Positions 49,650-59,103 of a DNA stretch of 64,000 bases are shown in pieces (position 1 is the first letter of the stretch; each line of letters starts with the position of its first letter). This DNA is from Paramacrobiotus metropolitanus (Eukaryota > Tardigrada > Eutardigrada > Parachela > Macrobiotidae): contig NW_026570255.1 of NCBI RefSeq assembly GCF_019649055.1, positions 682,001 to 746,000 of the forward strand, written 5' to 3'. Position numbers and translations under genes: made by a program. The notes below the pieces were generated by a model. It did not search any database. It was not told the origin of the DNA and saw only the letters and a list, made by a program, of their open reading frames with translations.

Positions 49650-50030
49650 TTTCTGGTTATTCCGATGCGGTTACCACGGTCTGCTCTGCAGTAAATCACC
49701 AAATGGACAAAGAAACGAGCAGTATTTCGGCAAGTTGATACATTTAGCCGACTCTCACGTGGAAGGAAGTTCGAAGCCGGAAGTGTCGCACACGGCAGTC
49801 AACATGAAGCGACGAAAGCGCTCTTCATTGGGAAATCGATAGCTGTTTGATCCTTCGGTGTTGACACAATGGGGTGCACTGTGAGTCATCCATAACGTCG
49901 GTGTATAGAAACGCGTTTAATCAGCCTAAAACCGCTGCTAAATACTTCTACACCAACAGTTCGTTTTGATATATTTAGGCAATTTTCTCCATGAGCACCG
50001 TCTGCGTTAATGAGCCGGGTGGGAAAATAT
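49650..50030. repeat. Dispersed repeat family 2, copy 3 (partial)
   Basis: Carries GTGAGTCATCCATAACG and, about 100 bp later, AATTTTCTCCATGAGCACCG, landmarks shared with 37.64-38.40 kb. Confidence 0.4.
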
Positions 50031-51983
50031 TCAACGTACATAATTATATCTTATAAAAGTATTATATTATGTCAGGGTTTTGTTTAGCTGCAGATTTGTC
50101 GAGCGGCTAACCAACTCCTGGTAAAACAAAGAGCGCTAGAAAACCTTCTGAATTTTCTTTGCAACACTTCACCACATGCTGCTTCCAACGATCAAAGCTG
50201 GCTTATCTCTCACAAGCAAGCAGACAACTGCTTCCTCACTCTGCTCGCATCTGAGCATTTGACGACTGTATGGCAAAATGTGGCTGTGTAAGTTGTACAT
50301 GTATTACTTCTATAAATATTACGCGATGTCGCGCGCCAATAAAATGCTACAGCTGCCACAATATTTTCCCCTCTCGATTAGATTGATATCCCGGTGCAAT
50401 GATCAATGGTCGTTAACGCAAGCAGACGCTTTGTGTGTGCCGATGGTAGGATGGATGGAGTTCTGTTCGTATTTGTTTTGCGGAGCCTTAGCCAATTAGT
50501 TACTGTACATGTAGTCCGTAGCGACCAGGAAGAACGTCGCGGTGGTGAGCTATGCAGTATGCACCTCCAGATAATTTTGTATCTGCAGATGTATGGAGTC
50601 TCCTGATTGTGGCATTGTACTGTTGTCAGTTGTCACCAATGCCTTGTCATACAAATATTAACTTCTTCGTCAACTTCAACATCAACATAATGACAGCATA
50701 TAATCGCATCCTGGTATTCCCTTCGTCAAATATCAGTGTGGCCGGTAACAAGACGATCTTATTGCTGTCAGTTAATTCGTATTAAGGGAAGCGATAACGT
50801 CGGCTTGTTACTGGTCCGATTCAACAACAATGACAGCCGCAATCGTCTAAAATTATGCCAAAGATCAAGACGCAATCTCTTCGGTATGCTCTGGACGGGC
50901 ATCGTTTTGCGGCCTTTTGGGTGTTAAAGGCTGTTACGGCATTGCAGAGGGTTCGATTTTCCACTGGAGATTACCTAATTAATTGTGCAATTTCCGGTGT
51001 GCAGGAATTATTTAAAAGATTAAACGCCACCTGCGGTTCTACACGCCCCCTCTTGAAAGCCCAGGGCGTTTTAAATCGGAATTTACCGTATACGAAATTT
51101 GTGCGCTCATCATCTGTAACTTCAGTTTTCGCGCAATCCAGAGGATGTTTTTATAATTCTTACGCAAAGCTAACCAGGTAATAGCGACGGATGTAGAATA
51201 GTTATCTTATGTTTTGCAAAGCATGCCAAGAAGCTAGTTACCCGTCGGTTTCAAAGCTTGCAGCTAGGCGCCTTTTGAGCAACACGTCAAGACGATGGGA
51301 TGCTGACCGAACGTTCGGATTGACTGCCTAGCAGTGCTTCTGACCTTTCTGCCTGGTTTTGCTACCAGTACATCAGCCATCTGCTGCTGCACGGATAATC
51401 AGTATTCCCACTAATGGATGAAAATCACCAGGATAGGATAACGTAAAACGATGTACTATATTTCGGGTGCGATATATCTCTTATTCGAAGAAAACATAAA
51501 CTCTCATAGTGTTAAAGCATTTATATACAAAGTTTGAGGCCAAATAGCTTTACTAGTTTCTTTAATGGCAAGTGCGAAGTAATAATACAACAATTTTATT
51601 GGATTGAACTGTTTTGGTAAACAAGAGCTTATGGCCGGAAGTTTTATCGTTTTTGATAGTTATGCCTGAATATCTGCTGGCGATATGATTTTCTTGCGTT
51701 TAATATTTTTAGCGGAACTCTCGGTTGGATATACCTGGATGCACAATACGTGGATCGGGGTAGGGGAAAACCAGAAAACTGTGATTTTTTATCCTTATCC
51801 ATGGGGTTAATATTCCACAGCAGTTACTGCCTGGTGGCGAAAAAATATGCGTTCTCTAGCAACTGCCAATGTGCTGGATATTGAGTACTTTATTTTACGC
51901 CCTGCTGCTTTGTTTCTATCCGCCGAATGCTTCTGGATGTATAAAAATTTTGTATTGCGGATCAATTACACCTTTCCGTCACT
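50031..51983. other. Gene-poor region
   Basis: A 108-codon frame at 50855-51181 (plus) has no domain I recognise and no clear start or splice context. Nothing is called. Confidence 0.4.
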
Positions 51984-52772
51984 CCGATCGATAATGCCGG
52001 CGCTGCGTTGTTCCGCGTTCGTTGTTGGCACTTCTATTCGAACTATTTCCCTACTTGTCATTACCGTTTTATCGCTCTCAGCCGGCTGCCATTGACCAGA
52101 TGTATTTTCGCTTTTCCTGAACAGGGACGCACTCGCATTTATCTGTCCAGCGATATTATATCCCGCACATTCACAACGTAAAGTACACACAGCTGAGTGA
52201 TATCCTAGTCTGCTTATGTGTTGCATCTGTTGCGGGAACTTTCTGGTTTATCCATTATCATATCGAATGCACCGATTTAATTAGAAATAATGTATATTAC
52301 GAATACGGAATACATACATGATACATCCATGTTGCCTACCTAACGCTCCATTATCGGTTCATTTGCAACGTGACCGGATGGATAATTGCAGGTCAGTAAC
52401 GCAAATTTCCAATTACAGCCGGCTGATCGTAAATCTATCAGCTAACATGGCTCCTTTTATACGGTTTTCTGATTACTGCGTGAAACGGTTTCTTGATTGC
52501 AATCCTGAAGTAATTTCTGCAAAAATACCACGTGAAGCCCGTTGGTATCAGCGCCAGTTATGCGTTAGGGTCGATTCTGGTGAAAATGTGTTTCCATCAC
52601 GGCTTTTCTAACGTCTTAGTCGCTAGCGCGGAATTAGTGTTGCTCGTGCAGGCTCTTTCTAATTTGAGAAGCAAACGCTTTTCTTGTGCAGATGGAATTG
52701 GTTTTTGCTGCTGCGAGCGTTTGCTCGAACGGCAGCAGCGCTCGGCTGTGTGGACCAAGACGCTGGTATAGT
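51984..52772. repeat. Dispersed repeat family 1, copy 3
   Basis: Diverged counterpart of 45549-45980. It continues directly into the LINE relic at 52826, so it may be the upstream part of the same dead element. Confidence 0.55.
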
Positions 52773-52825
52773 GTCAGCATGTAAGTTACACTCTTGGCGT
52801 TTATGCTTTTGTTCGTCTCTGGAAA

Positions 52826-53012
52826 ACGGATACCTTTTTTACCCTCTAGTAATGGAAACCCTTGGAGTATTTGGCCCGGCTTTAAGTGAATTTTTACATT
52901 ATGGGTCGTAAACTTCGGGATTTGACTGCAGAAGCGCGTTCTACTGCTTTTCTTAAGCAGCGATTCAGCCTTGCTATAGTTAAAGGAAATGCTACGGCTG
53001 TTTTGACTACTT
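52826..53012 (+). pseudogene. LINE-type reverse-transcriptase C-terminal relic 2
   Basis: Reads FYPLVMETLGVFGPALSEFL, then after a one-base slip at about 52900 MGRKLRDLTAEARSTAFLKQ and RFSLAIVKGNATAVL. This is the best-preserved of three relics and matches the ETxGxxG ... FLxQRxSxxxxxGNA layout of LINE-type polyprotein C-termini. The frameshift and the lack of an upstream core show that it is dead. Confidence 0.65.
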
Positions 53013-53776
53013 TACTTTCTAACTCGAGAGAGGACCGGGAATTTGGTTGTTTTTAGTTTCACAGAGGCAGCCATAAGTCGGCTGTCCGTGGTAATCTCAG
53101 CGAGGGAGGGCGGTCAGATGAAGATCCTGTCTGTTGAGGAAATTCCGAAAAATGGCGATGGAGCGGATTCGAACAGCTGGCTACCGAGTGAGATCCACGT
53201 AGCACAGCCGCTGTGCAATCGCCGCTGTTGGCGAAGATCAAGATATTAATTTTGTGCTTGAGCTTGAGCCAACCAGGTAGGCGGCGGATTGGCGGCTGTT
53301 GTGTGTAAAGAGGATTCTCCTCTTACAAATGTCTAAATTTTTAACGATCAAGTAGGGTGTCAGCGCGTGCATTTTTTCTTATTTGGATGGCTGTTGCCAA
53401 TAAAATGAATTTATGCAGCTGAACCAAGAATATTCATATGCTCCCATGTTTTTTTTTATTTTCCCAAGCAATTCCCACACAGCTGACCAAATACACATAG
53501 GTAAATACTGTGCGTGCACTCAACAGCAATTTATTCATCGGCTGGAACACCCCGCGAGGAAACGGTCAACGATCCCGATCATTGGTCGCTTCCTCGAGAG
53601 GTGCTCGCGTCGGTGCTTTAATGGAAGAGGCTTCCAAGTATATGTACGGATACGTCCTTAGATCTCACGTTGAAAAACAGCACGATCACAAATCACAAGT
53701 CACAACGGACCCCCAAAAACAACAATTTTGTCAACGCTTTTGGTAAAAGTAGCAAAAGTAATAACAACGTGAATTA
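53013..53776. other. Spacer with a fragment of repeat family 3
   Basis: No gene. A repeat family 3 block lies at about 53490-53640, immediately left of the LTR element. Confidence 0.45.
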
Positions 53777-54030
53777 TGTCAGGGCGGGCTTATGATTCAG
53801 CCCTTCTGTCATTGGTTGGTTTTGGGTTTTTTCCTGTCTGGGCATTTGCATGCTTTCTCACGGCCTGCAGCACAGCTGTGCTGGCTGCAGGATCCGTTAT
53901 CTTGGCAGTTGGTTTTTTGGCTCGCGCGCAAAGCGCGGTGTGTGTTAGATTTCGGCATTAAAGCCTTCATCCGGGTTTGCTTTGTTCCGCCGTCGATGGT
54001 CGGTGCGCGCCTAGCCAGCGCCACTTGACA
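53777..54030 (+). repeat. Left LTR
   Basis: 254 bp, TGTCAG...TTGACA; contains ATTAAA at about 53957, a possible poly(A) signal variant. Confidence 0.9.
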
Positions 54031-54048
54031 TGGTAGCAGATCACGGAG
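54031..54048 (+). other. Primer-binding site
   Basis: TGGTAGCAGATCACGGAG directly abuts the left LTR. TGG is the complement of the universal tRNA CCA tail. The priming tRNA is not identified. Confidence 0.65.
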
Positions 54049-54855
54049 ACGTTCGTGTGTTGCACAGCGGGCTTGCCCCGCTCACGGGCCACCTCTGAGT
54101 TGTGGACCAGATCGCGTGATCGCGCCCTGTGCCACCCCCGGGTACGGAGCTCACCCGCTCCTCCGGATTTCCCGTCAGTCGCCGGAGCTGTGCCGTCACT
54201 CCCGCAGAACGCGGAGGAAACTGCCTCTCCCAGAAGGGGATGGAGATGTCGCCAAGCCAGAAGTGCAGCGATGGACGGACAAACCCACAGCCACACCGTA
54301 CCGATGACGGATGCCGACGGTGGACGCAACCCGGACCAGCAGGAGACCTGCGGACCCTTCACCACCACCAACAGCCATGCCAACCCCGATCCCCACGGCC
54401 GGATCGACCACCATCACCACGCCGAGAAATTTCCCCCCAACAAAACCCTGCCCGTCCTACCTGGGACAACCTTTCCCGCGGCGGAGCAGCTGATTTTCCC
54501 TACCCGGAGCAGCGTATTTTTGTGTTTGCAGGGTCATGGCCGTACCTGTGCCCCAAACCCTGCGCGATTTTCCCCAGACCGTGACCTTTTTCCAGACGGA
54601 TAAAATGCGGAATCTACCGATTTCCGCATCCGACCCTGGATTCTGGCGCGACAGTGCGTTGACCCAAGCACTGGACCGCCCGTGGCCGAACCCGAGCCAA
54701 ACCGACCCAGAACCATTCCTAAACCGAACCAGATCCGAGCCGACCAAACCGGGACCGAGCCGGACCAAACCTGACCGAACTGGATCCCATACCGGACCAC
54801 GTGAGCCGACCGAACTGGAACCGAGCCACCCGGTAGTACAGTCTATTAGACATAG

Positions 54856-54880
54856 TACAGGGACCGTACCGGTCCCTGTA
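54856..54880. repeat. Hairpin inside the LTR element
   Basis: TACAGGGACCG, TAC, then the exact reverse complement: 11-bp arms, about 75 bp before the right LTR. Confidence 0.85.
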
Positions 54881-54953
54881 TCCACTGTTCTTTACGGCGC
54901 ATCACGCCATTTACCTGCACTTCGCAGGAGCTCAGTGTTAGACCGTACAGGGA

Positions 54954-55207
54954 TGTCAGGGCGGGCTTATGATTCAGCCCTTCTGTCATTGGTTGGTTTT
55001 GGGTTTTTTCCTGTCTGGGCATTTGCATGCTTTCTCACGGCCTGCAGCACAGCTGTGCTGGCTGCAGGATCCGTTATCTTGGCAGTTGGTTTTTTGGCTC
55101 GCGCGCAAAGCGCGGTGTGTGTTAGATTTCGGCATTAAAGCCTTCATCCGGGTTTGCTTTGTTCCGCCGTCGATGGTCGGTGCGCGCCTAGCCAGCGCCA
55201 CTTGACA
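54954..55207 (+). repeat. Right LTR
   Basis: Identical to the left LTR as read; followed by the second ATTA of the target duplication. Confidence 0.9.
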
Positions 55208-55424
55208 ATTACGAAGATCATCCGTAAAGTAAAATCGAAATAACTCGTTACGACTTTTAAAAGTTTCCACAGTTCTTAAAAAGACTCGTCGATTCTTATG
55301 ACTGCTGTCTGCAGACGATCAGAAAATGGGCAGTCCAGAGCAGACACCTTAAGGAAATATTCGCATAACTTGAAATGGTTTCGGCTTGCGTTGTTGGTAA
55401 ATCCGGTCGTAACAGGTGGATGCC

Positions 55425-55460
55425 AATACCATCGTCTAATACATATTAGACGATGGTATT
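55425..55460. repeat. Perfect hairpin, 16-bp arms
   Basis: AATACCATCGTCTAAT, ACAT, then the exact reverse complement. Confidence 0.9.
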
Positions 55461-55560
55461 GTCATCCTTCTGTTAGTGCCGCCATATTTACTGAACGGAA
55501 ATTCCCGGAGGCAGCCATTTACCGTCATTCTGTGTCAATGCCTTCAGCATACACCGAACT

Positions 55561-55897
55561 GCAAGGGATGTGCTAGGATCGTATAGAACTTCGCAAAAAA
55601 ACGATCCCTGTATAGAGAGCGGATGCCGCTCTAACACCCCCTCCACTACGAAGCGAGGTCCCTCGAGCTAATATAGCCCGAATCTAGCTTGTATACGGTT
55701 GCGCTCAGGTGTGAATTTTTTTATTACATGCGCTTTATCCACCACCGTAAATCGGTTCAATTTATTTAATTTAATTTAATTAATAACTGATGAGGTACCG
55801 GGGACCGACTGGCATCTCCACCATGCAACGGATGTGCTAGGATCGTATAGAACTTCGCAAAAAAACGATCCTATAGAGAGCGGATGCCGCTCTAACA
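55561..55897. repeat. Pair of structured direct repeats, 264-bp period
   Basis: 55561-55636 and 55825-55897 are almost identical apart from a 3-nt indel (CTG) and one or two flanking bases. Each can fold into two stems, GGATCGT with ACGATCC and AGAGCGG with CCGCTCT (loop ATG). About 190 bp of unrelated AT-rich sequence lies between. This could be the ends of a very small element or a duplicated structured RNA. Confidence 0.7.
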
Positions 55898-57084
55898 GAA
55901 CCATAGTTAAATAATTTTTTTTCAGGTTTTAAAATGCATTTTAAAAATTATCAGATTCATTTTCGAATTTGGAAATCAAATTAATGTTATGTACACACTG
56001 GGTTTCTTCCCTTTACTGGGCAGCGCTTTTATATAACGTCAACGGGTGAGCTTCATACGAACACTGTCGTAAGTTCCTCCGGCTGCTGCGATTAAGATAA
56101 AAACCATCTCAGCCAAACCAAGGCCATGCTTGACATTTCAAAACCATTCACTTTAGTTTCTTAAGCATGTGAAAAAATGCCATGAAACTGGTTTCGATTT
56201 AGAATTTTTTCACAGTTACGGTATGTGTCTTTCACAACACAGATTTCCAGAAAACCAGATAGATGCTTGGTACACAGCAATCGGGTACACGATGCATTTT
56301 CTGTCTAATTTGTTTCACCATATGTCAGCAAACAAATTTTACACAGCTGAGTTCCTGTACACACTACACAGCGATCACACTGCACTTACTTATTAACCTT
56401 CCAACAAGCGGACGTGTGAGAAAACCTGTAGACACCGGCATCTGTCTGTATCGTACGCTTATCGTACGCTGCATCGTACGTCAATATCATTGGTATCACC
56501 GTCCAAAGAACATAAAATACATTATGTATTTATGGAAATTATTTTGATCGATTGAAGTTCTATGCAAACCACAAATCTGCCTCACTGTCAGACACACTCG
56601 ATTATAGTAACCATCCTGGGTGAATCCAAAGAAGCAGCGGCTGTGCAAATAATCCAACGTTGCTGTAATTCAGGTCGTTCGGTACAGAACGAACATTCGT
56701 ACAACATCCGATACACCGTCGCAGTCAAAGGCTGCGACCGATCGGAATAACCATTTAGAGTATGAGAGTAGTGGTAGTGGTCAACTGCATTTTGGTAATT
56801 GATGCGCGTCGGGTGACGAAAATCGCGTAAAAAGTTGTCGATGAGTCAGCAAAAACGTATCAGCGAACCACAAAACGAGTACACTTGCGTACTAGAACAG
56901 CGAAGCGAAACTCAAAACCAAACATGCTGGAATGTGGCAAGTGTGTTTTCACCTCAGAAATATTAACTTTCAGTTCAGAAGTTAGTGACTCGCCGCTGAA
57001 TATAACCGAACATACGGCCATCGATGACAGACTCTGTGCTTATAATACAGAAAGACGTCCCAGGAGGCCAGCGCGGCCGCGACG
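55898..57084. other. Gene-poor region
   Basis: AT-rich with short frames only; no domain recognised. Confidence 0.45.
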
Positions 57085-57309
57085 ATGGCAGAGGCCAAGA
57101 AAAACAATAAACACGGATATCTACGGGCTAACTTTATTTTCTCTGCTTTGGTTTTTGAAACAATGGGCGTATGGAGTAAAGAATCTAAATGCAAGATGTC
57201 TACGCTCGGTAAGATGCTTTTCGAGAGGACACAGGAGAAACGGTCCACTCTATTCCTGAAGCAGAGAATTAGCATGGATGCTTTGATGCGTGGTAATGCG
57301 CTTTGATGC
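57085..57309 (+). pseudogene. LINE-type reverse-transcriptase C-terminal relic 3
   Basis: A 73-codon frame with SALVFETMGVWSKESK and STLFLKQRISMDALMRGNAL, matching relic 2 block for block. It ends in a partial duplication of the words around GCTTTGATGCGTGGTA. No polymerase core is present. Confidence 0.6.
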
Positions 57310-58107
57310 GTGGTACTGCTGCTTGTGTTCAGGAAACGTTCTGTATTGGTAAGAGATTGGACGAAGTGTACTATGTGCTAAAATGATGTGACCCGTAATT
57401 TTGTTTCTATCCTATGTTCACTCCAATATCCTATACAGAAAAAATTCATTACAAATATAAGTATATAGAGTAGATATTATGCACTTTTATACACTTTTAT
57501 GCACTTTTATGTGCTCATATGTACTTAGAAAATAATTATAGCTAGTATAAATATGTACTTATAATTATGCGCATGATATCGTCTTAGCACTGAGCCTTCT
57601 AGCGTTTACCAGGCAACTGTATCCGTACTTCATTATACTGGTAGGATGTACTCATCTAAACAGTATGTACTTTAAATTTGGTGCATGTCGTTTGCGCGCC
57701 CCGCTTCGACATCCTAACAACAGAATATGTACCAGTACAGTACTTTTAATAAATTTATATTAAGTTTAATAATATTAAATTTAATACAAAAATTGTTATT
57801 TACTTAACACTGCACGACAAACTTTATCAGAACTTGGTTGAGCACGTAGAATGGCAGGATCATAAAATTAATTAATGCTCTTTTAATTCCTGTACCGTTA
57901 TTATAAAGTCTTCAGTTGCCCCGAACGCACTTACCATTGTAGGCCATGCAGCGCAGGAATTCCTGACATTCGCTTTTGCAGATGACTTACTATTACGGAT
58001 ATTAGTTCCAGGCATTTTCATCATGGTGCAGCTGGTTGACGATGTGCTCTCGATATTGTACATTATTATTGGCTTCTCCGATTTATTTCGTTTAAGCAAC
58101 AGAAAGC
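57310..58107. other. Intergenic upstream of the basic orphan gene
   Basis: AT-rich with a CACTTTTAT-type microsatellite at about 57481-57510. A minus-strand frame at 57872-58177 overlaps the start of the next gene and is not called. Confidence 0.4.
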
Positions 58108-58860
58108 ATGTCCAATAAGAACTCCCCATTCGAAACCAGTCGACTCCGCCCCCCAACCCGTACGGCCCCCGCCTCACGTCGCCCAGTTCCGTCTCGATCC
58201 GCTAAAAAGCGTCGTACCCGCCCTATTTCCCGCAAGAACCCCACCACCGCTCCTGACACCAACAGCGAAACCTTCGTCGTCGACAACCCTCCCGATGCCA
58301 CACCATCCCAAGCACCACCAATTCCCGCCGAAGTCGCCCCTCTTCGTAAGACGTGGGCGGACCTTACTGAACCAGAGAAATGCAGGGTATTCACCACGGT
58401 GTTCACGCACTACCGCTCCTTAGTCTATCCCCATCACGACAGATCCGCGGCGTTAACCATCTGCACAGAACCGCGATCCCGCACCCTGGACTACTTCCAA
58501 AGCGAGTATTTTCTGGAGTGGTGCCATGCGGAGTTCCGTAGAGATATCGGCGGTCTGCCGCATTTGCTGTATTATCCCGATGTGGAGTCTTCGGATTTTG
58601 AAGCCTTTGCTTATCATATCTTGGTGACCTTTCCCACCATTATAGAGAATATTCGGCGATATAAGGGTTCGCTGCCTAATTCGGTGTTGGCGGGGATTCT
58701 TGGGTTGAATCAACCGGAGAAGGTGAAGAACCAGAATGCGGAGCAGCGAAGTTGCGGACTGCAGACGAATAATGACGTGGTTGATGTCGATCACGTGATG
58801 CAGGCTCCCACAGGTACCTTTATGCGTATTGTTTATTTAATCCATTTCAACATAACATAA
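58108..58860 (+). CDS. Basic orphan protein, possibly nuclear
   Basis: Open from ATG 58108 (AAGCATGTCC) to the stop at 58860, 250 codons. The N-terminal 75 residues are proline-, arginine- and serine-rich with a basic run (AKKRRTRP) that could be a nuclear localisation signal. A folded-looking part follows (about 80-215: TWADLTEPEKCRVFTTVFTH, YFQSEYFLEWCHAEFRRD). I recognise no family. A good splice donor (CCCACAG/GTACCT) at 58813 suggests that the last 15 codons are intronic and a further exon exists. Its phase 1 does not fit the next gene's first exon, so I treat them as separate. The exon is GC-rich compared with the AT-rich flanks, which supports coding. Confidence 0.6.
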   Translation: MSNKNSPFETSRLRPPTRTAPASRRPVPSRSAKKRRTRPISRKNPTTAPDTNSETFVVDNPPDATPSQAPPIPAEVAPLRKTWADLTEPEKCRVFTTVFTHYRSLVYPHHDRSAALTICTEPRSRTLDYFQSEYFLEWCHAEFRRDIGGLPHLLYYPDVESSDFEAFAYHILVTFPTIIENIRRYKGSLPNSVLAGILGLNQPEKVKNQNAEQRSCGLQTNNDVVDVDHVMQAPTGTFMRIVYLIHFNIT

Positions 58861-59103
58861 TTTATTTTGCTTGAACAATTAAATTTGTTATATGTAGTGT
58901 ACGCTATTTGAAAAAAAATTGAATTAACAATTATTTAAATAATTAGCAACAAAGTTGTAGTAATGTTTTAAGTTTATTTAAATAAATTACTTCCTTGATC
59001 ACCGATTTTGTACTTTATAAAATTTCCCGTAATTTAATCGATTAGACTATATGACTGTATTTAGGTCGGATTTTAGCAACTTTTATAAAACTAGCCATCA
59101 ACA

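Larger units (their letters stand above)
53777..55207 (+). mobile_element. Small non-autonomous LTR retrotransposon (TRIM-like)
   Basis: Two 254-bp direct repeats, 53777-54030 and 54954-55207, are identical as read base by base. Each begins TGTCAG and ends TTGACA, the TG...CA form of LTRs with short inverted ends. ATTA flanks both sides (53773-53776 and 55208-55211), a 4-bp target duplication. TGGTAGCAGATCACGG follows the left LTR without a gap, as expected of a primer-binding site for a tRNA ending in CCA. The 923-bp interior is GC-rich and encodes proline/arginine/threonine-rich open frames (54055-54603; 54536 to beyond the interior) but no recognisable gag, protease, reverse transcriptase or integrase. 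The polypurine tract is weak (AGGGA before 54954). It would need enzymes supplied from elsewhere. Confidence 0.9.

Noticed and set aside
54055-54603. Gag-like protein inside the LTR element
   Set aside because: Biased composition gives open frames in several frames; no zinc knuckle or capsid motif is visible.
55780-55820. Possible hammerhead ribozyme (CTGATGAG at about 55787)
   Set aside because: The required GAAA core and flanking stems are not found in the right places.
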